From Verrucomicrobiota bacterium JB022 (lineage in GTDB: Bacteria; Verrucomicrobiota; Verrucomicrobiia; Opitutales; Oceanipulchritudinaceae): a DNA stretch of 64,000 nt. The number at the start of each line of letters is the position of its first letter. Positions within the stretch are counted from its first letter, which is position 1. Both the position numbers and the translations under genes were made by a program. Location of the stretch: NCBI GenBank assembly GCA_030673845.1, contig JAUTCQ010000001.1, positions 186,001 to 250,000 on the forward strand. The letters run 5' to 3'. Of the stretch, positions 52,901 through 60,395 are shown one piece after another. The notes beneath the pieces were generated by a model. The model was given only the letters and a program-made list of their open reading frames with translations. It did not search any database and was not told the DNA's origin.

Positions 52901-52934
52901 GGTGAATTGGTGGTCAATAAATTCACCATTTTTC
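52901..52934 (+). terminator. Intrinsic terminator of the nitroreductase gene
   Basis: The 8-bp stem GGTGAATT (52901-52908) with AATTCACC (52920-52927) is followed by ATTTTTT. Confidence 0.75.
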
Positions 52935-52992
52935 CACAAAAAGGCTTGCCAAGCCCTATACCCCTCAGCACTATCACAAACTTTCCATTCGG

Positions 52993-53068
52993 GCCAGATT
53001 AGCTCAATTGGTAGAGCAGCGGACTCTTAATCCGTTGGTTCTGGGTTCGAGTCCCAGATCTGGTACCA
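52993..53068 (+). tRNA. tRNA-Lys (anticodon CTT)
   Basis: A complete cloverleaf: acceptor GCCAGAT (52993-52999) pairs with ATCTGGT (53058-53064), D arm GCTCAATTGGTAGAGC, anticodon loop CTCTTAA with anticodon CTT at 53026-53028, T arm CTGGGTTCGAGTCCCAG. The 3' CCA is encoded (53066-53068). Confidence 0.98.
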
Positions 53069-53176
53069 TTTTTTTGTTAGATGGTGCGGCCCAAGGAAAA
53101 ACCTGCGCGACTTTTGGCTCGCCACCCGTCTCTCCATCCATATCTCAGAGACGCAAGCGGCCCTTACCGCCCACCC

Positions 53177-53252
53177 GCCAGCTTAGCTCAGTTGGTAGAG
53201 CTACTGATTTGTAATCAGTGGGTCGTCGGTTCGAGTCCGACAGCTGGCTCCA
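53177..53252 (+). tRNA. tRNA-Thr (anticodon TGT)
   Basis: A complete cloverleaf: acceptor GCCAGCT (53177-53183) pairs with AGCTGGC (53242-53248), D arm GCTCAGTTGGTAGAGC, anticodon loop TTTGTAA with anticodon TGT at 53210-53212, T arm GTCGGTTCGAGTCCGAC. CCA is encoded (53250-53252). Its 3' end is the likely integration site of the prophage that follows. Confidence 0.98.
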
Positions 53253-53316
53253 TTTTATCCCGTTGATTTGCAACGGTTCTTAAGAGGCTTCGACCCTCTC
53301 CCTTGGTTTCAATCAT

Positions 53317-53347
53317 ATCCGAAAGGCGGACATATTCGGATGTTTTT
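53317..53347 (+). terminator. Possible hairpin terminator after the tRNA genes
   Basis: ATCCGAA (53317-53323) pairs with TTCGGAT (53335-53341), followed by GTTTTT. The stem is short, so the call is moderate. Confidence 0.5.
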
Positions 53348-53400
53348 ACAACGACTTAGGCTTGCTCGTGCTACTGGCTGCTACCATGCTCGCGGCTCAA

Positions 53401-54588
53401 ATGGATTTGGTAGCAAATGGTAGCAGGCCGGTCGCGAGAATCATCAACCTCGGCGACCGCGCCAAGCCGTGGCGGGTGACCTACAAGGACGCGGGCAAGC
53501 GTAAGACCCAGCACTTTGCCTACAAGCTCGAAGCCGAAGAATTCGTCGCTGCGCTCGAGAAAGAGCGGCAGATGGCCGGTATCGGGCTGGCGCTACCAGC
53601 CCAGGAGCGCACCAACTGGCAGCGGATCAAGCGAGCTGCGGAGGCCGCAGGCCTGCCGTTGGATCGGGCCGTAGATTTGGCGGTAGCAGCGATTGCTACC
53701 GCGCAACGAACCACGGTCACGGTCGAGCACGCCTACGACCGCTGGCTGGTGGATTGCGAACGGCGCAACCTGCGGCCGAAGACGCTGGCCTCCTACCAAT
53801 CGCACGTGCTGCCGTGGAAGAGGGGCCATCATGAGGAGATGGTCGACACGATTGACCTGCCAGCCCTGTGGGCTCATCTCGAGAGGACCTACCAGTCGCC
53901 GTCTGGCTACCGCTCGGCGGTTGGCTCCTTTTCGGCCTTTCTGAATTTTGCCGCCACCCAGGGCTGGCGGGAGCCGGTGAAGGCACAGAAGGGGACCGTG
54001 CGCCAGGACGAGCACACCATTGCCGCGCTCCGGTGGGATGAGGCGCGCGACCTCATAGACGGCGCTCCGCCCCATTACCGCGCCGCACTGGCGCTGGCGC
54101 TATTTGTCGGGCTCCGGCCGGAGGGAGAGCTGCAACGGATCACATGGGATGCCGTCGACTGGGAAATGCGGGTTATCCGGATCTCGGGTAAAATGTCCAA
54201 GGTCCGAGAGAAGCGAGAACTGACCGATCTGCCTTCAAGTGTGTGGGCATGGCTCGATGCCTACGCTCCGAATCCGGCTCGCGGGAAGATCGCGCCGGTT
54301 GATACTCAACAGTGGTACCGTACGCTCACGAGCGTGCGAGAATCGAGAGGTATTCAAACCTGGGGGCACGACATCATGAGGCACTCGTTCGCCAGTCACG
54401 CCTACAACCTCGGCTACGAGTGGGCCATGAGCGTCACTGGGCACGAGACCCAGCCCCGCACATTCGTTCGACACTACAAGCAAAGCCGCACCCGAATGGA
54501 ATCGGCCATGTATTTCTCGATCTTCCCGGACGGCGTCTACTCGCCGCTGGAGGTGCCGGACCGGTGCCGCCCTGCGTTGCGCATTTAG
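53401..54588 (+). CDS. Phage-type tyrosine recombinase (integrase)
   Basis: About 395 residues from ATG 53401; ATG 53386, GTG 53368 and TTG 53362 are also in frame. Residues ~20-50 form a small N-terminal beta domain (PWRVTYKDAGKRKTQHFAY). The SAM-like core-binding domain follows at ~110-200 (TVEHAYDRWLVDCERRNLRPKTL in part). The catalytic domain shows Arg in LFVGLRPEGELQRI, HDIMRHSFASH (His-x-x-Arg-His), GHETQPRTFVRHYKQ with His and the nucleophilic Tyr. It would catalyse site-specific integration, most likely at tRNA-Thr. Its stop abuts the stop of the convergent holin-like gene. Confidence 0.9.
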   Translation: MDLVANGSRPVARIINLGDRAKPWRVTYKDAGKRKTQHFAYKLEAEEFVAALEKERQMAGIGLALPAQERTNWQRIKRAAEAAGLPLDRAVDLAVAAIATAQRTTVTVEHAYDRWLVDCERRNLRPKTLASYQSHVLPWKRGHHEEMVDTIDLPALWAHLERTYQSPSGYRSAVGSFSAFLNFAATQGWREPVKAQKGTVRQDEHTIAALRWDEARDLIDGAPPHYRAALALALFVGLRPEGELQRITWDAVDWEMRVIRISGKMSKVREKRELTDLPSSVWAWLDAYAPNPARGKIAPVDTQQWYRTLTSVRESRGIQTWGHDIMRHSFASHAYNLGYEWAMSVTGHETQPRTFVRHYKQSRTRMESAMYFSIFPDGVYSPLEVPDRCRPALRI

Positions 54589-55041
54589 CTACCGGCTCTT
54601 GATCACGCCCGCGCCGAAGTAGTAGCACATGATCATAGTGGCCAGGTGCGTGTGCAGGGGAGTGATCACGTAGCCTGTCGTGATCGCCGAATACATCTCA
54701 TCCGCCTTGCCGAAGATCCAGAACCCGCCTCCTGCCTGTGTGTAGAGGTAGGTAGTGACCGGGTTGAGTCCCGCAAATTGCGCTAGGGCCAAGACTGAGG
54801 GGATGCCGAAAATGAAGAAGCCGGCCATGATGGCCAGGATGCGGCGTGTCCATTCGCCACCCCGGGCATGGGCGGCGTTGGCGGAGGCATCGGCGAGGGC
54901 CGTCTGACGAGCCAGCAACTCGAGCGTGAACTGCTGCTGGGCGTGCTTGAGGGCTTGGATCTTGGTCCATGCCCCGACCGCCAGGCTACCCAGTCCAGTG
55001 ATGACCTCGGTCGGGATGCCGGTGAAAAAATCAGTGAGCAT
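54589..55041 (-). CDS. Holin-like phage membrane protein
   Basis: A 150-residue protein. It has an N-terminal hydrophobic stretch (FFTGIPTEVITGLGSLAVGAW), a helical middle (LKHAQQQFTLELLARQTALA), a strong transmembrane segment at ~67-90 (ILAIMAGFFIFGIPSVLALAQF) and another near the C-terminus (LHTHLATMIMCYYFGAGVI). Last gene of the visible late operon, overlapping the lipoprotein gene by 11 nt. Position and topology suggest a holin or lysis-timing membrane protein; no sequence signature proves it. Confidence 0.6.
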   Translation of the reverse strand: MLTDFFTGIPTEVITGLGSLAVGAWTKIQALKHAQQQFTLELLARQTALADASANAAHARGGEWTRRILAIMAGFFIFGIPSVLALAQFAGLNPVTTYLYTQAGGGFWIFGKADEMYSAITTGYVITPLHTHLATMIMCYYFGAGVIKSR

Positions 55042-55312
55042 TGTAGTCGACTCCGATCAGCCAGTTGGATTGGCGGTAGCCGCCGCGACCGTCCTCGAGG
55101 TAGAGGTAGTCGACTCCGGGCCGGTCTTCACCCGCGCGGACGTAGGCTGGGATCGTGCGGGACCATTGCGACTCGTGCTCGCGGGTGAGCGCCGGGTATT
55201 CCTGGGCGGTGGCAAGGCGGAACTCGGGGGCCTGGCGGCAGCCGGTCTGGCTGCAGCCGCCGATGGCGGTCGCGAGCAGGACGGCGGGGAGGATCAAGAG
55301 GGCGGCGTGCAT
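55031..55312 (-). CDS. Small phage lipoprotein, possible outer-membrane spanin
   Basis: A 93-residue protein from ATG 55312. A short signal sequence (LLILPAVLLATAIGGC) ends in the lipobox IGGC, so the mature protein would be a lipoprotein with Cys at the N-terminus. The mature part (GCRQAPEFRLATAQEYPALT, EDRPGVDYLYLEDGRGG) has no known domain. Its place beside the holin-like gene fits an o-spanin or other lysis component, though the mature part is not Pro-rich as in Rz1. Confidence 0.55.
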   Translation of the reverse strand: MHAALLILPAVLLATAIGGCSQTGCRQAPEFRLATAQEYPALTREHESQWSRTIPAYVRAGEDRPGVDYLYLEDGRGGYRQSNWLIGVDYNAH

Positions 55313-55329
55313 ACGATGGCCGCCGGATG

Positions 55330-55764
55330 TCAACCGATGATGCCCGCTGCCTGAAGCCGGTCACGCAGCGCGTGGATGGTGCCAATGGCTTCGGCCAGAG
55401 CGGTCCGCAGGTGCTCGCACTCGTCCCGTAGCGACTGCACCTCGGCTTGCGTGGGAGGATCGGAGACGGGTAGGGCGCCTATCACTCCGGCGGCCGGCAA
55501 ATCGGTTGTATCGACGTCGGCGACGGCGGGGCCGCGGGGAACGCGCTCGAGTTGGGTGCCGTTCCACTGGAAGTGGTCGCCGTCGGTGAGACCGGCGGCG
55601 GGGATGGCGAGTAGGTAATAGGACCAGGCACCCGCTGCGTCGGAGAGGCGGACGTTGCCGGTGTCGGTCTCGAGCGCGGGTTCGACGGCTTCGGCGGCGA
55701 TGGCGTCCAGCTCGGTGGCCGTGCGGCGCAAGAACTTGATGCGGGTGGGAATGACTTGAGCCAT
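55330..55764 (-). CDS. Phage structural protein, possibly tail fibre or tip accessory
   Basis: A 144-residue protein. The N-terminal part (IPTRIKFLRRTATELDAIAAEAVEPAL, DTGNVRLSDAAGAWSYYLL) resembles the first module of phage tail-fibre or receptor-binding proteins (KRGTTAEW...GEPAYETDT-type). The C-terminal helix QSLRDECEHLRTALAEAIGTIHALRDRL is a likely coiled coil for trimerisation. It follows the tail-tip gene by three bases. Confidence 0.6.
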   Translation of the reverse strand: MAQVIPTRIKFLRRTATELDAIAAEAVEPALETDTGNVRLSDAAGAWSYYLLAIPAAGLTDGDHFQWNGTQLERVPRGPAVADVDTTDLPAAGVIGALPVSDPPTQAEVQSLRDECEHLRTALAEAIGTIHALRDRLQAAGIIG

Positions 55765-55767
55765 GGC

Positions 55768-57687
55768 TTAAATTGCGGCGTTGCCGTCAATGATTACGGG
55801 CTCGGAGAGCTGGGTGTGCAGCTCGAGTGAATGTTCGGTTGCGTCGACCAGATCGAGAGTTCCGCCCGCTCCCACTGGCTGGGCCTTGACGTAGATGGTG
55901 CGCTCGGCGGTGGTCGAGGCATTGGCGACTGAGGACCACGCGCCACTGGTCAACAGAAGCAGCTGGCTACGGAAGGCCAAGTAAGCGGGTGAGCCGGCGG
56001 AGAAATCACCCTTGGTGGTTCCGAGGCGGCCGCGCAGGGCGTAGACCGGATACTGATCGCCTACCGGAGACTCGAGGCTCTTCACGGTCAGGATCTCGTA
56101 GTTCGCCCCGTCGACCACGATGAGCAGGAGGTTGTCGGCTAGAACCTCTTCTTCGCTTTGGGTCCCGGGGATGTCGCCGAATCCGAGCGGCGCCGGCACG
56201 TATTCCTCGATCAGGATGCCGCCGGTTTCATCGTCATCTTGCCCAGAAGCGGAGAGCGCTGCGCTCAGCTTTACCGGCACGGCGAAGGATATTAGCGTGC
56301 CCATTTCGCTGAAGGCGGCGGAGCCATTGAGACGCCAGAAAAGCGAGGCGTAGCGGGTCTGGTATCCCGATCGGCCAGCCAAGGCTACCAGACCGTAGGC
56401 CTCGCCCCCGGCGGCCGCTGAGGTGGCCTGCAGCACGTGGAAATACTCGAGGTCGCCCGGGGCCTCGGGAGCCTCGAAGACGGGATCGTCGACGCCCGCA
56501 TCGGCTCCCTTCGGGCGCAGGCGGCGCTCTGATTCGATCCGCAGCCGCACGGGTCCGCCCCGCGAGGAAAAGCCGGAAGCCTGCTCTGCCCGCATCACCT
56601 CGCGAAAGCCCATCGGCGCATACTCGAGCACAAAGGGATCCCCGACTTGCAGGCCCAAATCCCACCAGCGGGCGAAGCGCACCGAGATACTGCCTTCCCA
56701 GTAGGGAGTCACCGCCTGCTCGCCGATCTCCGTAACCTTGGCGGCCGCCTGGGCGTCTCGCACGATCCAGTCCATCGTCGTCTCCTGATCGCGTTCGCCG
56801 TCGGTCTGGATGCGGCCGGCGGGATCGTCGAAACGCACGATGCGTTCCTGGTAAGCGTTGCTTTCGGAGACATACTTCAGGTTGATGCGGTCGGGCACCT
56901 CCGCCGGCGTCACCGGGTTGAGGTCCGGCAGGTCGGTCAGATCGTCTGCTGTGATAACGGGCAGCCCTGCCGGCTCTTCGCCGATCAGCACGCGCCCTGC
57001 TTCGATCTTGCCGGTACGGCCGACACGAAACCAGACGTCGCTGTAGTTGCGCAGCCGGTTGAGCGCCTCCCTCAGGCGCTGCCCGGAACTCAGGGCCACC
57101 GAGAGGTATTCGGTCGCCTGACTATCTTCGAGCGCTGCGGCGATGGGATCCCATGAAGCTGAGTCAACCTTCGAGGCGGCAAGCCCTACGCCGGTGACCG
57201 GGTTGGTCAGCCATTCGGCTGCGACAGCCATCGGGCTTACCTGGCCATTATCCAGCGTCGCTACGACCGTCTGCTGGTCTGCCTCGCGGCGATAAACGAT
57301 CTGCATGTTCGGAACCGAGTCCCGCTCAAAGCCGCAGTAGAAGTCCTCGAACACCACCAGCACACGGCGGCGGTAAGGCGGGTGGGAGCGCCCCGGTTTG
57401 GTCAAGACAGGATCCGTGAGCACTTGATTCGTGGTGCCCCAGTAGAAGTAGACGCGGCCGTCATAGGTCTTCTCTGCGCCCTCGGAGCCAGTGGCCGCCA
57501 GCACGAAGATATAGGGATTAGCGGCCGTCGTTCGCAAGACCGGGCTGGCTGGTCGCCAGACACTCTTGCCATCGACGATCAACTCGATCAGCGCATCAGC
57601 CGTGCCGAGGCCGGCTACACCCGCAAACGAGGCGTAGTAGTCGTAGCCGATGACCGTCTTCCCTCCACCTTTTCCGCCGCCGCTCAC
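55768..57687 (-). CDS. Phage tail-tip (host-specificity/J-like) protein
   Basis: A 639-residue protein starting at GTG 57687, overlapping the previous stop as GTGA. After a Gly-rich N-terminus (MSGGGKGGGKTVIGYDYYAS) it shows features of tail-hub/tip proteins: ELIVDGKSVWRPA, RVLVVFEDFYCGFERDSVPNMQIVYRR, LREALNRLRNYSDVWFRVG and PVITADDLTDLPDLNPVTPAEVPDRINLKY. C-terminal parts are beta-rich fibronectin-like or baseplate domains. It lacks the full length of lambda J (1132 residues). Expected at the tip of the tail, contacting the host surface. Confidence 0.75.
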   Translation of the reverse strand: MSGGGKGGGKTVIGYDYYASFAGVAGLGTADALIELIVDGKSVWRPASPVLRTTAANPYIFVLAATGSEGAEKTYDGRVYFYWGTTNQVLTDPVLTKPGRSHPPYRRRVLVVFEDFYCGFERDSVPNMQIVYRREADQQTVVATLDNGQVSPMAVAAEWLTNPVTGVGLAASKVDSASWDPIAAALEDSQATEYLSVALSSGQRLREALNRLRNYSDVWFRVGRTGKIEAGRVLIGEEPAGLPVITADDLTDLPDLNPVTPAEVPDRINLKYVSESNAYQERIVRFDDPAGRIQTDGERDQETTMDWIVRDAQAAAKVTEIGEQAVTPYWEGSISVRFARWWDLGLQVGDPFVLEYAPMGFREVMRAEQASGFSSRGGPVRLRIESERRLRPKGADAGVDDPVFEAPEAPGDLEYFHVLQATSAAAGGEAYGLVALAGRSGYQTRYASLFWRLNGSAAFSEMGTLISFAVPVKLSAALSASGQDDDETGGILIEEYVPAPLGFGDIPGTQSEEEVLADNLLLIVVDGANYEILTVKSLESPVGDQYPVYALRGRLGTTKGDFSAGSPAYLAFRSQLLLLTSGAWSSVANASTTAERTIYVKAQPVGAGGTLDLVDATEHSLELHTQLSEPVIIDGNAAI

Positions 57688-57875
57688 TTCTTACCTCCAG
57701 AGTCCTGTTTCACCGGCACTGTGCGCTGGTCGTAGACCTGACCGACCCACGAGAGCGCGATCGGCTGAGTGCCCGCCAAGTAGGGATAATGCCGCTGCTG
57801 ATTGCTTGAGACCTCGTCCGCCGCGATGTTCGCGAGGATCGGCTGGTCTGTTGGTTCGTCAAAGTTAGCGGACAT
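57684..57875 (-). CDS. Small phage protein between peptidase and tail-tip genes
   Basis: A 63-residue protein from ATG 57875, overlapping the peptidase stop by 11 nt and the tail-tip start by 4 nt, which supports real translation. The sequence (ADEVSSNQQRHYPYLAGTQPIALSWVGQVYDQRTVPVKQD in parts) has no motif I recognise. A virion or assembly accessory protein is likely from context. Confidence 0.6.
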   Translation of the reverse strand: MSANFDEPTDQPILANIAADEVSSNQQRHYPYLAGTQPIALSWVGQVYDQRTVPVKQDSGGKK

Positions 57876-58377
57876 CGTGCGGCAGGATCCGGAAGGTGGT
57901 GACGATCGGGCGGCTCCAACTCGGGTCGAGCAGGTTGAAGAAGGCGACGCCGGAGCGGTGAGTGGTAGACACAATCGCGCCGAGCTGTCCGTCGACAGTG
58001 CCGAGGAAGGTTGCCAGGTGATACTCTCCCCCGATGGTTTCGCCGGTGAGGATGTCCCCCGGCTGCAGCGACTCGACCAATCGCAGGATCCCGAAGGACT
58101 CGTCTGGCAGCTCGACTTCGCGGCACTCCGGTCGTGTGTGGAAGAACGAACTCATGCGGCGCACCTGAAGCATGCCGGCAATACCGGATTGGCCGCGCGG
58201 AATCGGAAACGGGCCCCATGCACCGGTCGCGCAGTGCAGGGCGTAGACGAGGTTGTGGCAGTCGCAGGCCTTGCCCTTGGCGCTGCCGTTGGTGCGAAAA
58301 GGCGTATGCAGCCATGTGCGGGCTTCCGCGATGAGTTGGGCCTGGCGTTCCGGGGTGTCGTAAAAGGTCGGCGTCAT
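57865..58377 (-). CDS. NlpC/P60-type tail peptidase
   Basis: A 170-residue cysteine peptidase-like protein. The catalytic Cys lies in GKACDCHNLVYALH after the helix QAQLIAEARTWLHTPFRTNG, and the His in GEYHLATFLG; the pattern matches NlpC/P60 proteins of phage tails and gene transfer agents. Such enzymes open peptidoglycan during DNA entry. Its ATG overlaps the hub gene stop as ATGA, and it ends inside the next small gene. Confidence 0.82.
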   Translation of the reverse strand: MTPTFYDTPERQAQLIAEARTWLHTPFRTNGSAKGKACDCHNLVYALHCATGAWGPFPIPRGQSGIAGMLQVRRMSSFFHTRPECREVELPDESFGILRLVESLQPGDILTGETIGGEYHLATFLGTVDGQLGAIVSTTHRSGVAFFNLLDPSWSRPIVTTFRILPHDVR

Positions 58378-60395
58378 TTCTTCGCTCCAGAATTTTGAGA
58401 CGGGAGGTCGACCTTGAGCAGGCTGAGGTTGCCGGTTGCCACCAAGGCGCCTCCCCAGTTCGCGTAGTTGTCAAACGCGAACTGGCAGGTCGTGCGCCGT
58501 CCGTCGCAGCCGCGCACGAGCACGAGGGCATCCCCGACTGTGGGGAACGTCTTGGGATCGCGGGCGAGCGTCACGGTGATGATGCCGGAGGAAAGAGCGG
58601 TGGACTGCTGGATGCGGACGATGTCCCCGTTGAGTTCGACGTAGCCGCGGGCAAACCAGTTGATGCTGCCGAAGCTGGCCGGGAGCGGCTGCCCGTTCTC
58701 ACGAGCGAGGCTGTTGACGGTGAAGGTGAACGGATAGCCCGGCGTGCCGACGTCGGTCAGCAGGGCGGTGAAACGCCAGTTCGCCAGTAATAGGCCGCAA
58801 GCCTCTCCGTAGAGAGGCCATTGGCAGGTTCCGGCAAAGCGAGCTCTGGGCACGAAGTTGTCGAGCACCCGCCAGAGCCCGCACTTGGACTTGAGCGTGC
58901 TGCCGCTGGCCTTGGGCTCGCGGACCTCTCCGGTGAAGACGCGACGCGCGTTGCTGGCCGTTTCGCCGGAGACTTCCGCCAGATCGATGGCAAGGCCAAC
59001 CGTGCCGCGCTCGCACCTCCAGAGCTGGAATACCGGCGCGATCTGCCGGTCGCAGGTCAGACTCACGGCGTCGTTGAGGTCGAGCGTGTGGGTGATGTCC
59101 GCGTGCTCAATCTGCTCGGCGAGGTAGACGTTGCCGCCATAGCTCAGGTCGCGCTCCCAGCCGGTATAGCGCCAGGTCTGGCCGCCGCTGGTGAAGGTGT
59201 AGAGGCTGGCCAGCTTGGGTTGCACGCCAATGGATGAGCCGACGGGCGGATCGTAGGCGGCGGGCACCTCGATCAAGTCGAGGTCGATCTCGCCCACCTC
59301 GTCCGTCTCCCACTGCACCCGGATCACCCGTCGGTCGAAGCGGGTCAGGAGCAGCGGGCAGATGCTGGTTTCGTCTTCCCGGAAACTGGCGGCCGCAATG
59401 CCAGTGAGGGTGAGCGAGCTTGCGGCGGTGCCTGTGATCTTGAGCGGGCGAATCTGCTCGCGGTCACACAGCGCGAGGTAGGGCGGCATCCCGGCCAGCG
59501 CCAGACCGTCCTCGACGGACAGGACAGAATCGCCTGGCTGCACATCGGCAGTCAGGCGGGTAGGGGCGAGGTTGCCGCACATCCAGAAGGCGTCAGCGGT
59601 GCCCTGCCGGTCGAGGAAGAAGCGTAGGACGGCGGAGGCCTCGGCGGCTTCGAGGAATGTGCACTGCAGCCCGAGTTCCTGTCGGCTTTGTGCGCCGTGG
59701 TAGACGAGTTGATAGCGACGCCCATTGCCCAGCGTCTCGCGCTCCAGTTGGATCGTGTGGGACTCCTTGGGGCTGCGGCTCCAGTCGTGCCGGAGTGGGA
59801 AGAGCTTTGGCGTAGAGGCCGCGAGGGCAGGGCCGTCCGCAGCGGCAACGGTCGCGATCTGAAGCGCGTGAGAGGCGTCTGAGTCTTCCTCGAAGTCAAC
59901 GCCGAACGCCCAGTCCTCGTCACTGTCGAAACCGCCGCCGGGGTCGTCCAGATAGCCGAGGAGCAGCGGTGCGGTGTAGGTCTGGGCGTCGGCACCGTAG
60001 GCAGACGATGGAGCGAGCCCGGTGTGGATCTCCCAGCGGCTGAACGTCGGCCAGCCGATCTCGTCGACCTGATAGGAGATGTTCAGCCCGCCGTGGATCT
60101 TGGCAGCGGCATACTCGGCGCGGGGCTTGGCGGCGGGCCAGAACGGCATCGCGACGCGCTCGGTGGTCATGGCCCGGAGCGCCCGCTTCACGGCAACAGC
60201 CTCATCGTGGATCAAGTCGGCCGTAAAGGTCAGGCTCGTGCGTAGCGTCTCCCCCGCCGGGTGCCCGGCCTCGAGATTGGAAAGCCCGGCCTCCACTCGA
60301 CCGGGCAACTCGTGTTCACTGCGGACCCGCCGCGCCCAGTTTGGGGCGTAGGGCCAGAGTAAGAGGCTTTCGCCTGCGTAGTTGATCTGGATCAT
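58374..60395 (-). CDS. Phage tail hub-like protein, two-part
   Basis: A 673-residue protein. The C-terminal ~300 residues carry the pattern of DUF2163/BR0599 tail proteins, ending [26 protein letters not shown] with its paired Cys. The N-terminal ~370 residues ([52 protein letters not shown]) look like a separate tail module of unknown family. In Rhodobacter-type gene transfer agents related functions are split between consecutive genes (gp12, gp13) just before the NlpC/P60 gene. It overlaps the tape-measure stop as ATGA. Confidence 0.7.
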   Translation of the reverse strand: MIQINYAGESLLLWPYAPNWARRVRSEHELPGRVEAGLSNLEAGHPAGETLRTSLTFTADLIHDEAVAVKRALRAMTTERVAMPFWPAAKPRAEYAAAKIHGGLNISYQVDEIGWPTFSRWEIHTGLAPSSAYGADAQTYTAPLLLGYLDDPGGGFDSDEDWAFGVDFEEDSDASHALQIATVAAADGPALAASTPKLFPLRHDWSRSPKESHTIQLERETLGNGRRYQLVYHGAQSRQELGLQCTFLEAAEASAVLRFFLDRQGTADAFWMCGNLAPTRLTADVQPGDSVLSVEDGLALAGMPPYLALCDREQIRPLKITGTAASSLTLTGIAAASFREDETSICPLLLTRFDRRVIRVQWETDEVGEIDLDLIEVPAAYDPPVGSSIGVQPKLASLYTFTSGGQTWRYTGWERDLSYGGNVYLAEQIEHADITHTLDLNDAVSLTCDRQIAPVFQLWRCERGTVGLAIDLAEVSGETASNARRVFTGEVREPKASGSTLKSKCGLWRVLDNFVPRARFAGTCQWPLYGEACGLLLANWRFTALLTDVGTPGYPFTFTVNSLARENGQPLPASFGSINWFARGYVELNGDIVRIQQSTALSSGIITVTLARDPKTFPTVGDALVLVRGCDGRRTTCQFAFDNYANWGGALVATGNLSLLKVDLPSQNSGAKK

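Noticed and set aside
52993-53068. tRNA-Lys as the prophage attachment site
   Set aside because: It is upstream of an intact tRNA-Thr and separated from the integrase by it; tRNA-Thr is adjacent and is the simpler site.
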